Source: Flavobacteriales bacterium (GTDB lineage Bacteria > Bacteroidota > Bacteroidia > Flavobacteriales_F > PHOS-HE28). From it: a stretch of 64,000 bases of DNA. Position 1 is the first letter of the stretch, and each line of letters starts with the position of its first letter. The stretch is taken from NCBI GenBank assembly GCA_019638115.1, contig JAHBUK010000003.1, positions 248,001-312,000 of the forward strand, written 5' to 3'. The translations under genes and the position numbers were made by a program. Positions 1-8,613 of this stretch are shown piece by piece. The notes below the pieces were generated by a model. It worked only from the letters and a program-made list of their open reading frames with translations, made no database searches and was not told the DNA's origin.

Positions 1-467
1 GGAGTAGGCGCAGGCGCTCCGTCAGCGCGGTTCCACATGAACACCCGGTCGTTGTTCATGTAGGGCCCCAGGTCCTTGCTGAACAACAAGTGGCCCAGGT
101 CTATCAATGGTAATACGCCAAAGCCCCCGAAGGTGACCCCGTACACAACGGCCACCTTGGGCGTTGTGCCGAGGTAGAGCCTGTGTGCACCGAAAGGCCC
201 CAGGAACAGCGCCAGTCCGGAAGCCACCAAGCGCTGGTTCTCACGCGCGGGCGAACCCGCTGGAATGCTGTCTGCAGGCAGGTATGCTGGCCAAGGTCCT
301 CCGTCCCGACCAAAAGCGACGAACGTGCTGATCGGAGAATGCACCAGGAGCACGCATGCCAGCAGCAAGCGCAGCGTGCCCAGCCAAGCGTGCAGGGTGA
401 AAAAGGAACAGGCATCGCGGTCCCGTAGGGTCCGGATGCCTGTTCCGATCGATGTTGTAGCGGGCAT
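1..467 (-). CDS. TM2-domain membrane protein (C-terminus beyond window)
   Basis: Open frame read from an ATG at 467 to the window edge without a stop (155 codons visible). Residues about 25-50 form a hydrophobic segment. About residues 87-130 match a TM2 domain: two membrane segments around a GPFGAHRLYLG motif and an LIDLGHLLFS turn, followed by a soluble stretch with MNNDRVF. TM2 proteins are small membrane proteins of poorly defined role, common in Bacteroidota. The ATG overlaps the stop of the superoxide dismutase gene as TAATG, so translation is probably coupled. The family assignment rests on the motif; why it is linked to sod is unknown. Confidence 0.75.
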   Translation of the reverse strand, partial: MPATTSIGTGIRTLRDRDACSFFTLHAWLGTLRLLLACVLLVHSPISTFVAFGRDGGPWPAYLPADSIPAGSPARENQRLVASGLALFLGPFGAHRLYLGTTPKVAVVYGVTFGGFGVLPLIDLGHLLFSKDLGPYMNNDRVFMWNRADGAPAPT

Positions 468-1075
468 TATTTGCCAGCAGCGTAGCGCTTGGCCACTTCA
501 GCCCAGTTCACTACGCTCCAGAAGGCAGCGATGTAGTCCGGACGGCGGTTCTGGTAGTTGAGGTAATAGGCATGCTCCCACACGTCCATTCCCAGGATCG
601 GAGCGCCGCCGCAGCCCACATTAGGCATCAAGGGGTTGTCCTGGTTGGGTGTGCTGCACACCTCCAGCTTGCCACCCGCGTGCACGCACAGCCAAGCCCA
701 ACCACTGCCGAAGCGGGTGGCGCCGGCAGCTGCGAACTTCTCTTTGAAGGCGTCGAAGGAGCCGAAGTCGCGCGTAATGGCGTCGGCCAATTCGCCTTCA
801 GGAGCACCTCCGGCATTGGGCGCCATGATGTTCCAGAACAGCGTGTGATTGAAGTGTCCTCCGCCGTTGTTGCGAACAGCCATGTTGTTCATGTCAAGCC
901 CCTTCATGATCTCCTCGATGGACAGGCCTTCGAGCGGGGTCCCTTCGATGGCCTTGTTCAGGTTGGTCACGTAGGCTTGGTGGTGTTTGCCATGGTGTAT
1001 TTCCATGGTGCGTGCGTCGATGTGGGGCTCCAAAGCATCGAACGAATAGGGTAGTTGGGGCAGGTTGAACGCCAT
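467..1075 (-). CDS. sodA: superoxide dismutase, Mn type
   Basis: A 202-residue Mn/Fe superoxide dismutase that converts superoxide to peroxide and oxygen in the cytoplasm. The metal ligands are visible as His27 (EIHHGKHH), His77 (NHTLFW), Asp164 and His168 (DVWEHAY). Gly73 and Gln145 (STPNQD) match the residues that distinguish Mn from Fe enzymes in E. coli SodA/SodB, so a Mn or cambialistic enzyme is inferred. The open frame extends 36 codons upstream, but the family start at [10 protein letters not shown] is chosen; a TATCTTTG promoter element lies 38 bases before it. The stop overlaps the start of the TM2 gene by one base. Confidence 0.96.
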   Translation of the reverse strand: MAFNLPQLPYSFDALEPHIDARTMEIHHGKHHQAYVTNLNKAIEGTPLEGLSIEEIMKGLDMNNMAVRNNGGGHFNHTLFWNIMAPNAGGAPEGELADAITRDFGSFDAFKEKFAAAGATRFGSGWAWLCVHAGGKLEVCSTPNQDNPLMPNVGCGGAPILGMDVWEHAYYLNYQNRRPDYIAAFWSVVNWAEVAKRYAAGK

Positions 1076-1113
1076 GTTGGTCGGTTTATAGTGGGGTTCT
1101 GTCGGAAAGGGCA

Positions 1114-1121
1114 CAAAGATA
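1114..1121 (-). promoter_or_regulatory. -7 promoter element of sodA (TATCTTTG)
   Basis: An exact match to the Bacteroidota -7 consensus TAnnTTTG on the minus strand, 38 bases before the sodA ATG. No convincing -33 TTG partner is visible. Confidence 0.5.
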
Positions 1122-1168
1122 ACCACCACAAGGGGGGTGCTGTTTGGAAGTATGGCTATACGTAACCT

Positions 1169-1176
1169 TACCTTTG
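1169..1176 (+). promoter_or_regulatory. -7 promoter element of the small lipoprotein gene (TACCTTTG)
   Basis: An exact TAnnTTTG match, with TTTG at 1143-1146 as a possible -33 element 22 bases upstream. It lies 31 bases before the ATG at 1208 and diverges from the sodA promoter. Confidence 0.6.
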
Positions 1177-1207
1177 TGGCCAAATTTCACCAATACGCAC
1201 TACTGTC

Positions 1208-1432
1208 ATGATCAAGAAGTTCGCACTGCTCGCCACTGTGGCAGCCCTGTTCGTTGCTTGCGGCGAGGCTCAGACCGAAGCCATGGAGCAGAAGGTTGAT
1301 GAGACCGCCACCCAAGTGGAGGAGGTTGCAACCGACGCCCAGGAAGCCATTGAAGAAGCCGCTGATGCAGCTGTTGAAGCTGTTGAAGAAGGCGCTGAGA
1401 AGGTTGAAGCCGCTGTGGAAGAGGTGAAGTAA
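1208..1432 (+). CDS. small acidic Ala/Glu/Val-rich lipoprotein
   Basis: A 74-residue protein. Residues 1-18 form a lipoprotein signal ending in LFVAC, so Cys18 is the probable acylation site. The rest is almost entirely Ala, Glu, Val and Thr, with EAVEEGAEKVEAAVEE-like repeats expected to form an amphipathic helix or coiled coil. The codons themselves repeat (GAAGCTGTTGAAG units), suggesting growth by internal duplication. A TACCTTTG promoter element precedes it and a strong terminator follows, so it is a single-gene unit. No function can be assigned; a periplasmic or surface-anchored helical peptide is likely. Confidence 0.8.
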   Translation: MIKKFALLATVAALFVACGEAQTEAMEQKVDETATQVEEVATDAQEAIEEAADAAVEAVEEGAEKVEAAVEEVK

Positions 1433-1451
1433 GCCGACCACGAAAGAGTAC

Positions 1452-1479
1452 GGAAAAGGGGGCCTAAGCCCCCTTTTCC
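1452..1479. terminator. bidirectional rho-independent terminator
   Basis: A perfect 12-bp stem (GGAAAAGGGGGC/GCCCCCTTTTCC) with a CTAA loop. It sits between convergent genes ending at 1432 and 1492. The AAAA/TTTT parts of the stem and the following TTTT give U-rich tails in both directions. Confidence 0.9.
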
Positions 1480-1491
1480 CATTTTGGGTGG

Positions 1492-3117
1492 TCAGCTTCC
1501 CTTTACCAGTTCCAGCCGTGCCTTGTCGAACAGCGGATCCGCACCGAGCATGGTCTCATAGTACCCTGCATTGCCCCAAAGATTCCGGGCGATGCCCGCC
1601 TTCAAGCGGGACCGGATCTGCGCCCGGGAGCGCTCCAAGTCCTTTGGGCGCTCTTCGATGCCTTGGCTCTGCGCGTAGCGTCCCAATTCGCGCAACAGCT
1701 CATCGCTTACCATGAAACGCTGGTTGAAAGTCTTGTATGAGCCGTATGCCAATAGCTTCTCGCGCTGGCGGTCGGCCACATCGAATGCGAACTGGTTGAG
1801 CGTGCCACTGAAGAACAACTCGCTCAGGTAGTGCGAGCCCTCGGTGGTGTCCGCGGCAACGTAAATGTCGGGCATCACACCACCGCCGCCGAACACCACC
1901 CGACCACCGATCGTGGTGTAGCGCTGGGTGGAATCCACTCGGACGTTCTCCGCGGAGAGGATCTCCCCGTTCTCGTAACGCTCTTCCAAGTCATGTTTGT
2001 AATCGATCCCTTCGCCGTAGGGCCTTTGGATCGAACGACCGGAAGGGGTGTAGTACCGGGCGGTCGTTAGTCGCACGGCACTCCGGTCCGGAAGTTCCAA
2101 ATGCTCCTGCACCAAGCCTTTGCCGAATGAGCGGCGCCCCACGATGAGCCCCCGGTCGTTGTCTTGGATGGCACCGGCGATGATCTCGCTGGCACTGGCC
2201 GAGCCTTCGTCTATGAGAACGGCCAAGGGGAGTTCCTCCAAGCTGCCACGGCGCGTGGCCTGTATGTCCTGCCTGGGCGAGTTGCGGCCCTGGGTGTAAA
2301 CGATGGTGCGGTCGGCGGGAAGGAACTCATCGGCCAGATCGATGGCCGCGTTCAAGTAGCCTCCTCCATTGCCCCGAAGGTCCAGCACCAATCGCGTCAT
2401 GCCCTCCTTCTTCAACTGGGCCACGGCATCCATGAACTCACGATGCGTGTTGCGTGCGAAGCGCACCAGCTTGATGTAGCCGGTCCCATCCGCGTCGATC
2501 AGTGATGCCGCCACGCTGTTTATGGGGACCTTGCCACGCTTGATCCGCACATCGAATGGTTCTTCCTTTCCGCTACGCAGGAAGGTAACGGTGACCTCGC
2601 TGCCTTTGGGGCCGCGCAGGAGCTTCATCACTTGGTCGTTGGTGATTCCCACGCCGGCCATCCGGGTGGTATCGGCCTTCATGATCCGATCGCCCGGGCG
2701 GATACCGAGCGCCTCGCTCGGGCCGCCTTCCACCGGTGTTACCACCACCACCGTGTCACGCTGTATGGCGAACTCGATCCCGATGCCGTCGAAACTGCCT
2801 TCCAGGGGCTCCTGTGCGGCGCTCAGCTCGGCGGCGCTGATGTAGTAGCTGTGCGGGTCCAAGCGCTGCAGCAGGTCCTGGAGCACTTCGTCCACCAGCG
2901 CCATTTTCTGCACGGTATCCACGTACTGCCGGTCTATGAGGTCGATCACGCGCCCGATCTTCTCCGAAGCGGAAGGTTCGCGCTTGCCCAGCAGGCGTAT
3001 GGCTCCTGACCCGGAGCCCATGTCGTTGCCAATGAAGAGACCGGCCACCAATGCCAGCGCAAGCATCAAGGGGTAGAAGGGGGAGACCGAACGACGGTCG
3101 TTGGGCATGGGGTTCAT
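1492..3117 (-). CDS. S41 family C-terminal processing protease, first paralogue
   Basis: A 541-residue serine protease of the CtpA/Prc family, probably anchored to the inner membrane and facing the periplasm. Residues about 13-30 are a membrane anchor. The PDZ domain spans about 105-190 (SFDGIGIEF, GIRPGDRI). The S41 core shows [12 protein letters not shown], the nucleophile Ser in DEGSASASE and the catalytic Lys in RSFGKGLVQ. Such enzymes trim the C-termini of exported proteins. The start overlaps the stop of the dCMP deaminase gene as ATGA, so the two are probably co-translated. A second S41 protease of different sequence lies at 47165-48841. Confidence 0.93.
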   Translation of the reverse strand: MNPMPNDRRSVSPFYPLMLALALVAGLFIGNDMGSGSGAIRLLGKREPSASEKIGRVIDLIDRQYVDTVQKMALVDEVLQDLLQRLDPHSYYISAAELSAAQEPLEGSFDGIGIEFAIQRDTVVVVTPVEGGPSEALGIRPGDRIMKADTTRMAGVGITNDQVMKLLRGPKGSEVTVTFLRSGKEEPFDVRIKRGKVPINSVAASLIDADGTGYIKLVRFARNTHREFMDAVAQLKKEGMTRLVLDLRGNGGGYLNAAIDLADEFLPADRTIVYTQGRNSPRQDIQATRRGSLEELPLAVLIDEGSASASEIIAGAIQDNDRGLIVGRRSFGKGLVQEHLELPDRSAVRLTTARYYTPSGRSIQRPYGEGIDYKHDLEERYENGEILSAENVRVDSTQRYTTIGGRVVFGGGGVMPDIYVAADTTEGSHYLSELFFSGTLNQFAFDVADRQREKLLAYGSYKTFNQRFMVSDELLRELGRYAQSQGIEERPKDLERSRAQIRSRLKAGIARNLWGNAGYYETMLGADPLFDKARLELVKGS

Positions 3118-3569
3118 ACGAGCTCCAGTTTACGCACCATCAAACCGCCTTTCTCCAAGAGGTCCAGGCCGGAAGGGTCCTTGTAGGCATCCAGGTACAC
3201 CAGGCGTTTGATGCCCGCCTGCAGGATCAACTTGCTGCATTCCTTGCAGGGGGAGTGCGTAAGGTATAACGTCGCACCGCGTGCATTGTTGGTGCTTCGG
3301 GCCACTTTCAGGATGGCGTTGGCCTCGGCATGCAGCACATACCAGTGTGTCATGCCCTCCGCATCCTCGCAATCGTTGGGGAAACCGGTGGGCGTGCCGT
3401 TGTAGCCGTCGCTTATGATCATCCCATCCTTCACGATGATGGCGCCAACCTTCTTGCGGGTGCAATGGCTCAGCTTGGACCATTCCAAGGCCATGCGCAT
3501 GTAAGCACTGTCGTAGCGGTCCTGCTTGGCGGGATCGGTGTGTACGATGGCGTCTTGTGCGGTGGACAT
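3114..3569 (-). CDS. dCMP deaminase (ComEB family)
   Basis: A 151-residue zinc-dependent deoxycytidylate deaminase converting dCMP to dUMP for thymidylate synthesis. The zinc and proton-shuttle motif HAEANA and the SPCKEC motif are both present, and the length fits the family. SHCTRKKVGAIIV near the N-terminus is typical of the ComEB/dCMP deaminase group. The gene is first in a two-gene unit with the S41 protease, overlapping it by 4 bases. No clear promoter octamer is visible in the short gap before the tRNA. This pairing recurs in Bacteroidota, from general knowledge of the phylum. Confidence 0.93.
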   Translation of the reverse strand: MSTAQDAIVHTDPAKQDRYDSAYMRMALEWSKLSHCTRKKVGAIIVKDGMIISDGYNGTPTGFPNDCEDAEGMTHWYVLHAEANAILKVARSTNNARGATLYLTHSPCKECSKLILQAGIKRLVYLDAYKDPSGLDLLEKGGLMVRKLELV

Positions 3570-3614
3570 GGGGGGCGTGAAAGTAGTACGGCCGCATGGA
3601 GCGGCCGTATCTGT

Positions 3615-3637
3615 GTACCCAGGGCGGGACTCGAACC
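3615..3637 (-). repeat. partial copy of the tRNA-Leu 3' end
   Basis: An exact 23-base copy of the T-arm/acceptor end of the neighbouring tRNA-Leu (3687-3709), same orientation, 72 bases downstream. No 5' acceptor, D-arm or anticodon arm precedes it, so it is not a second tRNA. Such partial 3'-end duplications are typical footprints of tRNA-targeted integration or tandem slippage. Confidence 0.75.
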
Positions 3638-3687
3638 TGCCTTCGGCATGCAGGCCCGCCGAACTCCACGCTGGATCATCACTACAG

Positions 3688-3769
3688 TACCCAGGGCGGG
3701 ACTCGAACCCGCACGAATTGCTTCACTGGTGTTTGAGACCAGCGCGTCTACCGATTCCGCCACCTGGGT
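3688..3769 (-). tRNA. tRNA-Leu (anticodon CAA)
   Basis: An 82-base type II tRNA. The acceptor stem is ACCCAGG/CCTGGGT with discriminator A. The D-arm contains GGCGGAATCGGTAGACGC. The anticodon arm is CTGGT-CTCAAAC-ACCAG, giving anticodon CAA for UUG. A long variable arm and a GTTCGAGTC T-loop follow. CCA is not encoded. Confidence 0.95.
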
Positions 3770-3870
3770 AGGTGTTGGGGCGGCGAAGATAGTCGCTTGG
3801 AGCTTTCCCCATGACCCATCCGCATGGGCATTTTTTCAAGGATGGAAGGCCCCTTTTCTCCGGCATCGCA

Positions 3871-5301
3871 TCACTCTTGAAAGGAGCGCACCGCATACCC
3901 GTTCGCGATCAATTCAGCCTTTTGGTCAGGAGATAGGTCATGCTCATAGGCCGCAACCACCGGCGTGTAGAACATCAGCTCAATGGGCCAAGGACAGTTG
4001 GTGACCACGGTCCTGGGTTCCACTTGCGACCACGTTCCCGGAATGGTGTAGCGAGGACTATTCCTGCCCAGTGGTGCGGTGCGGTCCAGCGAGAAGCGAA
4101 GGGGCAGGAGCACAAGGAGCACCACTCCGGTGCGGGCGGCGATCATGCTGAAGGATCCAAGCCCCTGTTGCCACCAGTGCTCGATCATGACACCGGCCAT
4201 GAGGCAAATGGCCGGCACAGCGATGACCACATAAGCAGGCATTTTGGTGACCGCGAGCGAAAAGACCAGGTACGGAACAAGCCACCAAAGCACCACTGGA
4301 GCATGCCGCGCGGGATCCTTGCGGAAAGGGCCTGCCAGGAACAACAGGATCGCCAAGGGAACAAGCTCGCCATGGAGCATGGGCAGTTGCGCCCAGTAGT
4401 AGTACCACGGTCTGCCATGCTCCTCCAGGTCGTGCGTAAAGTGCTGCCAATGGCTTGCCGATGCGGCCTCGGCCACTGTCGGGAACGCATGCTGCACGTA
4501 CAGGGTCCACGGTAAGGCGATGAGCACGGCACTGGTCACCAGTGCGATCAGGAGCAGTGCGGCCCTACCGGCGGACCCCGGTCGATAGCCCACCAGCCAA
4601 GCCAAGGCCACGGGCAGCACGATTAATGAGGGCCATGATTTGCTCAGGAACGCCAAGCCCAACAGCACGCCGGAAAGCATGGCCGACGGCAGGGACGACA
4701 ACCTTGCCATGCGCTCGGCAGCGAACAACGAAGCCAGCACCAGGCACAGCAGGAAGGTGTCCGGATGATCGTTGGAAGTGCGACCGCTTGCCAACTCGAT
4801 CAGGTGCCCGTTGATGGCAAAGAGGAGTGCGGCCCAGAAAGCCACGCGCTCGTTGAAAAGGGAGCGTCCCAGCCCGTAGAGCAGGAAGAGGGCAAGCGAG
4901 CCCAGCACGGCCGAGGGCACCCGCACCGCCCACGGGTGGTGACCGAAACACTTCAGCGATGTGGCGATGCACCAGAGCGAGAGCGGAGGCTTGTTCAGCC
5001 AGATGTGTCCGTGTGCCCAAGAACCTGCTGTGTGCGGGGTGTTGGCATCCGCGTAGAGTTTGGGTTCAAGCGGTTCATGGATCAGGTGCTTGGCCACCAG
5101 CGCATGATAGCGTTCATCCCACTCGTGCAACTCGCTGTCCAATGAAGGGCCCAAGCGTAACAGGAACGCAGATGCCACAAGCACTGCAACTGCCGCGTTA
5201 CTGCGGGCATTCCGGTGAAGCCACCAGGCAGCGGGGAGCAGCGCGTAGCCGAGAAGCAGGAGCGGCAGGGCCATGCCGCAAGGTAGGTTCGGGTATAGCA
5301 C
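3871..5301 (-). CDS. GT39-family membrane glycosyltransferase
   Basis: A 476-residue multi-pass membrane protein of the ArnT/protein-O-mannosyltransferase type. These use polyprenyl-phosphate sugars as donors and act on the periplasmic side of the membrane. The first outer loop carries the acidic motif WDERYH (residues 61-66), and WLNKPPLSLW (101-110) follows, both typical of the family. About ten hydrophobic segments are visible, with a soluble C-terminal tail. ATG codons at 5301 and 5274 are both possible starts. The acceptor (lipid A, glycan or protein) cannot be told from sequence. The gene lies downstream of the M61 peptidase gene, separated by 98 bases. Confidence 0.88.
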   Translation of the reverse strand: MLYPNLPCGMALPLLLLGYALLPAAWWLHRNARSNAAVAVLVASAFLLRLGPSLDSELHEWDERYHALVAKHLIHEPLEPKLYADANTPHTAGSWAHGHIWLNKPPLSLWCIATSLKCFGHHPWAVRVPSAVLGSLALFLLYGLGRSLFNERVAFWAALLFAINGHLIELASGRTSNDHPDTFLLCLVLASLFAAERMARLSSLPSAMLSGVLLGLAFLSKSWPSLIVLPVALAWLVGYRPGSAGRAALLLIALVTSAVLIALPWTLYVQHAFPTVAEAASASHWQHFTHDLEEHGRPWYYYWAQLPMLHGELVPLAILLFLAGPFRKDPARHAPVVLWWLVPYLVFSLAVTKMPAYVVIAVPAICLMAGVMIEHWWQQGLGSFSMIAARTGVVLLVLLPLRFSLDRTAPLGRNSPRYTIPGTWSQVEPRTVVTNCPWPIELMFYTPVVAAYEHDLSPDQKAELIANGYAVRSFQE

Positions 5302-5399
5302 TGCGCCCCATCACTTGATTTGTTCAAGGGTTGGGCCTGCCCAAGGCGGAGCGTATCGCTCACCGCACGGTTCCAACAAAGCCTGGCCGCAGCGTTCCC

Positions 5400-6923
5400 T
5401 CATCGCCCGATCCACCACGACCGCAGCCGATGCTGTTCCTTGCTCGGTGAGGTAATGGCGATCAACTTTCCGTCCGCTCCGAGGCTGAATCCCGCCTTGC
5501 TCAACCACTCCTCCATTGGCAGGACACTCGGCTCGTTCAAGTGGCGCTGCAGGAAAGCCCCGATGTCCGGGCCGGTCAAGCGCTCAATGGTGGCGAACAG
5601 CTCATCGTCCTTGAAGGGTTTTTGTGGCCCGTATTCGCGCTGCAGGTCGCGCACCAGCTCCTGCACGCCGTACTTGCCTTTGCTGCGTTCGCGCAGCGCG
5701 ATGTCCAGGCCCATGCAGAAGAGGGTGCCTTTGAGGTAGAAGTTGGGGTATTCATCCTGCTTCTCCATGGCCTGCTGGCTCAGCGTGGTCAGGGGCATGT
5801 TGTCCGGGAACCTGCGCATATCCTGGACCTTATCCTGGATAACGCCCAGGAAATCACCCACGCTCTGTCGCCCTTGTTTGATGGGCATATGGATGGCGAA
5901 GTACTCGGTCATGCCTTCGTAGAGCCAGAGGTGGCGGCTCATGCGCGGGGTTTGGAAGTCGTAGTTGGCGATCTCTTCACTGCGCACGCTCAGCGGCAGA
6001 ATGGTGTGGAAGAACTCGTGACTGGCGATGCCATACACGCTGAACGCGATCATGTCCGCATCGAGCGGCATGCACAGGAGCACCAAGGTGCTTGCCGAAT
6101 GCTCCAGGCCATCGCCCATCATGCTGCCCTCTTGGGAATTCGGGTGGTGGTAGATGAGAAAGGTGTAGTTCCTGACCGGTAAGCTGCCACCCAGATAAGC
6201 GCGTTGGTCGGCGAGCAGGGGCCGAATCTGTTCAGCCACATCGCGCGCTATGGCCTGGCCTGTGGTGCTGTGGCAGGCCACCAGCACGTCGATGTCCTTC
6301 ATGCGGATGTGTACCGTGTCCGGGGGCGCCACCAGCATGGGGTTGTCTACCAAGTGGTGGTAGCTCGAAGCATTGAAAGTGGCCCGTTCCGCTTGCTCAT
6401 CCTGCCGAGGCAAGCTGGTGGCCACATAGTGTGTGGCGGGCTTCTGCAGGTGGATGGTGTAGGGACGGCCTTCATATCCCTCGAAGTAGCCGATCACCGT
6501 ATTGTGGTTCAGCACCGTGGCCTCGGCCTTCACGGTGCCTTCGGAAGAGCGGTAGTTACCCAACGAGAAGCGCAGGTCGAACTCCTCCCAACCATCGTCC
6601 ACCGTGTAAGTGATGCGGCTCAGGCCACGCGGATCGGGCAGTACCCATCGGTTCACATCCAGGCGCCGAATGGGGATCGGGTCACCATCCGTATCGAAAG
6701 CACCGATATCGCCGACCAGCCGTCCATGGTCCATGGCGCCGTAGATACCCGGAACGATGCGTGGAAGGGCGAAGATCAGTGGCTCGTTGCCCATCGGTGG
6801 CACGATCAGCTCCACCTCGAGCCTGTCGTTGCGTTGATCGCACAGGTCGATGGTGGCGGTGATCGTATCCTGGGCGTTCAGGACGAGCGGGAGAGCGAGC
6901 AGTAGGAGGAGTGGGGTACGCAT
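5400..6923 (-). CDS. M61 family metallopeptidase, secreted
   Basis: A 507-residue protein with a signal peptide ending near residue 17. An N-terminal beta domain is followed by a thermolysin-like zinc site: HEFFH (302-306) and the third-ligand helix WLYEGMTEY (Glu336). This fits the M61 glycyl-aminopeptidase family. Many M61 proteins carry a C-terminal PDZ domain; here the chain ends soon after the catalytic region with only a short beta segment, so the PDZ appears to be missing or very degenerate. It lies 62 bases downstream of glyS, probably in the same transcript. The substrate is unknown. Confidence 0.9.
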   Translation of the reverse strand: MRTPLLLLLALPLVLNAQDTITATIDLCDQRNDRLEVELIVPPMGNEPLIFALPRIVPGIYGAMDHGRLVGDIGAFDTDGDPIPIRRLDVNRWVLPDPRGLSRITYTVDDGWEEFDLRFSLGNYRSSEGTVKAEATVLNHNTVIGYFEGYEGRPYTIHLQKPATHYVATSLPRQDEQAERATFNASSYHHLVDNPMLVAPPDTVHIRMKDIDVLVACHSTTGQAIARDVAEQIRPLLADQRAYLGGSLPVRNYTFLIYHHPNSQEGSMMGDGLEHSASTLVLLCMPLDADMIAFSVYGIASHEFFHTILPLSVRSEEIANYDFQTPRMSRHLWLYEGMTEYFAIHMPIKQGRQSVGDFLGVIQDKVQDMRRFPDNMPLTTLSQQAMEKQDEYPNFYLKGTLFCMGLDIALRERSKGKYGVQELVRDLQREYGPQKPFKDDELFATIERLTGPDIGAFLQRHLNEPSVLPMEEWLSKAGFSLGADGKLIAITSPSKEQHRLRSWWIGR

Positions 6924-6985
6924 GGCGATGAAGGAACGAGGTACATGCTATGACGGTCCCCGAGCGCCGTGGTTACAGCGCCCAT

Positions 6986-8527
6986 TCACAACTTCCGCAA
7001 CAGCCCCCTTAGATCCACTTTCTCCCCCACGATCCGCTCCACCTCACTGATGGGCACCCGCTCCTGCGCCATGCTGTCCCGTTCACGGATGGTGACAGCG
7101 TTGTCGGTCAAGGTTTCGTGGTCCACGGTGATGCAGTAGGGCGTACCGATCGCATCCTGGCGGCGGTAGCGTTTGCCGATGCTGTCCTTGTCGTCGTACT
7201 GGCAGTTGTGGTCCACCTTCAGGCGATCCATGATCTCGCGTGCCTTCTCGGGCAGGCCATCCTTCTTGATCAGCGGCAGCACGGCCACCTTCACGGGCGC
7301 CAGCGGTGCGGGGATGCGTAGCACTTCGCGCGTTTCGCCGTTGGCCAGTTGCTCTTCGGTGTAGGCCGCGCTCAGGATGGCGAGGAACATGCGGTCCAGG
7401 CCGATGCTCGTTTCCAGCACGTAGGGCACGTAGCTCTCGTTGGTCTCCGTGTCGAAGTAGCGCAGCTTCTTGCCGCTGAACTTCTCGTGGTTGCCCAGGT
7501 CGAAATCGGTGCGGCTGTGGATGCCCTCCAGCTCCTTGAAGCCCATGGGGAACTTGAACTCGATGTCGCAGGCGGCGTCGGCGTAGTGCGCCAGTTTGAT
7601 GTGGTCGTGGAAGCGGTAGTTCTCCACGGGCAGGCCCAGCGCGCGGTGCCAAGCCATGCGCTTCTCCTTCCAGGTGTCGTACCACTCCTGCTGGGTGCCG
7701 GGCTTGATGAAGAACTGCATCTCCATCTGCTCGAACTCGCGCATGCGGAAGATGAACTGCCGCGCCACGATCTCGTTCCGGAAAGCTTTCCCCGTTTGCG
7801 CGATGCCGAAGGGCAGCTTCATCCGCGCGCTCTTCTGCACGTTCAGGAAGTTCACGAAGATGCCTTGGGCAGTTTCGGGACGCAGGTAGATGGTGCTGCT
7901 CTCGCCGCTTACGCTGCCCAGTTCGGTGGCGAACATCAGGTTGAACTGCCGTACCTCGGTCCAGTTGCCGGTGCCGCTCACCGGGCACTTGATCTCCTCG
8001 TCGATGATCAGTTGGCGCACCGCCTCCAGGTCGTTGGCTTCCAGCGCGGCCTTCATACGGCCTTCCACCGCATCAATGCGGTCCTGGCTGCGCTTCACAT
8101 TCGGGTTGGTGGCGCGGAATTGCGCTTCATCGAAGGACTCGCCGAACTTCTTGCGGCCCTTTTCCACCTCCTTCTCGATCTTGTCAGCATACTTGGCCAT
8201 GTGCTCTTCCAGGAGCACGTCGGCGCGGTAGCGCTTCTTACTGTCCTTGTTGTCGATCAGCGGATCGTTGAAGGCATCCACGTGGCCGCTGGCCTTCCAC
8301 GTGGTGGGGTGCATGAAGATGGCCGCGTCGATGCCCACGATGTTCTCGTTGAGCTTGGTCATGGCCTCCCACCAGTAGCGGCGGATGTTGTTCTTCAGCT
8401 CCACGCCGTATGGCCCGTAGTCGTACGTGGCGCTAAGGCCGTCGTAGATCTCGCTGCTTTGGAACACGTAGCCATACTCTTTGGCATGGCCGATCAGGGT
8501 CTTGAGTTTGTCCTCGTTGGTGCTCAT
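6986..8527 (-). CDS. glyS: glycyl-tRNA synthetase (alpha2 type)
   Basis: A 513-residue class II aminoacyl-tRNA synthetase of the single-chain homodimeric type. The N-terminus has the family signature with YGYVFQSSEIYDG and the motif 1 region TYDYGPYGVELKNN. Motif 2 FRNEIVARQFIFRMREFEQME and the glycine-recognition region PETAQGIFVNF are visible, as is the motif 3 region ETSIGLDRMFLA. The C-terminal anticodon-binding domain follows from about residue 410. The region upstream contains a perfect 20-bp inverted repeat (8614-8660) shared with the divergent kinase gene. Confidence 0.97.
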   Translation of the reverse strand: MSTNEDKLKTLIGHAKEYGYVFQSSEIYDGLSATYDYGPYGVELKNNIRRYWWEAMTKLNENIVGIDAAIFMHPTTWKASGHVDAFNDPLIDNKDSKKRYRADVLLEEHMAKYADKIEKEVEKGRKKFGESFDEAQFRATNPNVKRSQDRIDAVEGRMKAALEANDLEAVRQLIIDEEIKCPVSGTGNWTEVRQFNLMFATELGSVSGESSTIYLRPETAQGIFVNFLNVQKSARMKLPFGIAQTGKAFRNEIVARQFIFRMREFEQMEMQFFIKPGTQQEWYDTWKEKRMAWHRALGLPVENYRFHDHIKLAHYADAACDIEFKFPMGFKELEGIHSRTDFDLGNHEKFSGKKLRYFDTETNESYVPYVLETSIGLDRMFLAILSAAYTEEQLANGETREVLRIPAPLAPVKVAVLPLIKKDGLPEKAREIMDRLKVDHNCQYDDKDSIGKRYRRQDAIGTPYCITVDHETLTDNAVTIRERDSMAQERVPISEVERIVGEKVDLRGLLRKL

Positions 8528-8613
8528 GTTGTGGTGTGCATCCGCTCTGGAAGCCTTCAGCGTTGCGGCGGCAAAGATGCGCAGTGGAAAGCGTTCCGTT
8601 CACCAGGTTTCAA

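Noticed and set aside
3615-3690. Possible second tRNA next to tRNA-Leu
   Set aside because: Only the 3' T-arm/acceptor end matches; no matching 5' acceptor strand or anticodon arm can be formed, and the T-stem has a mismatch.
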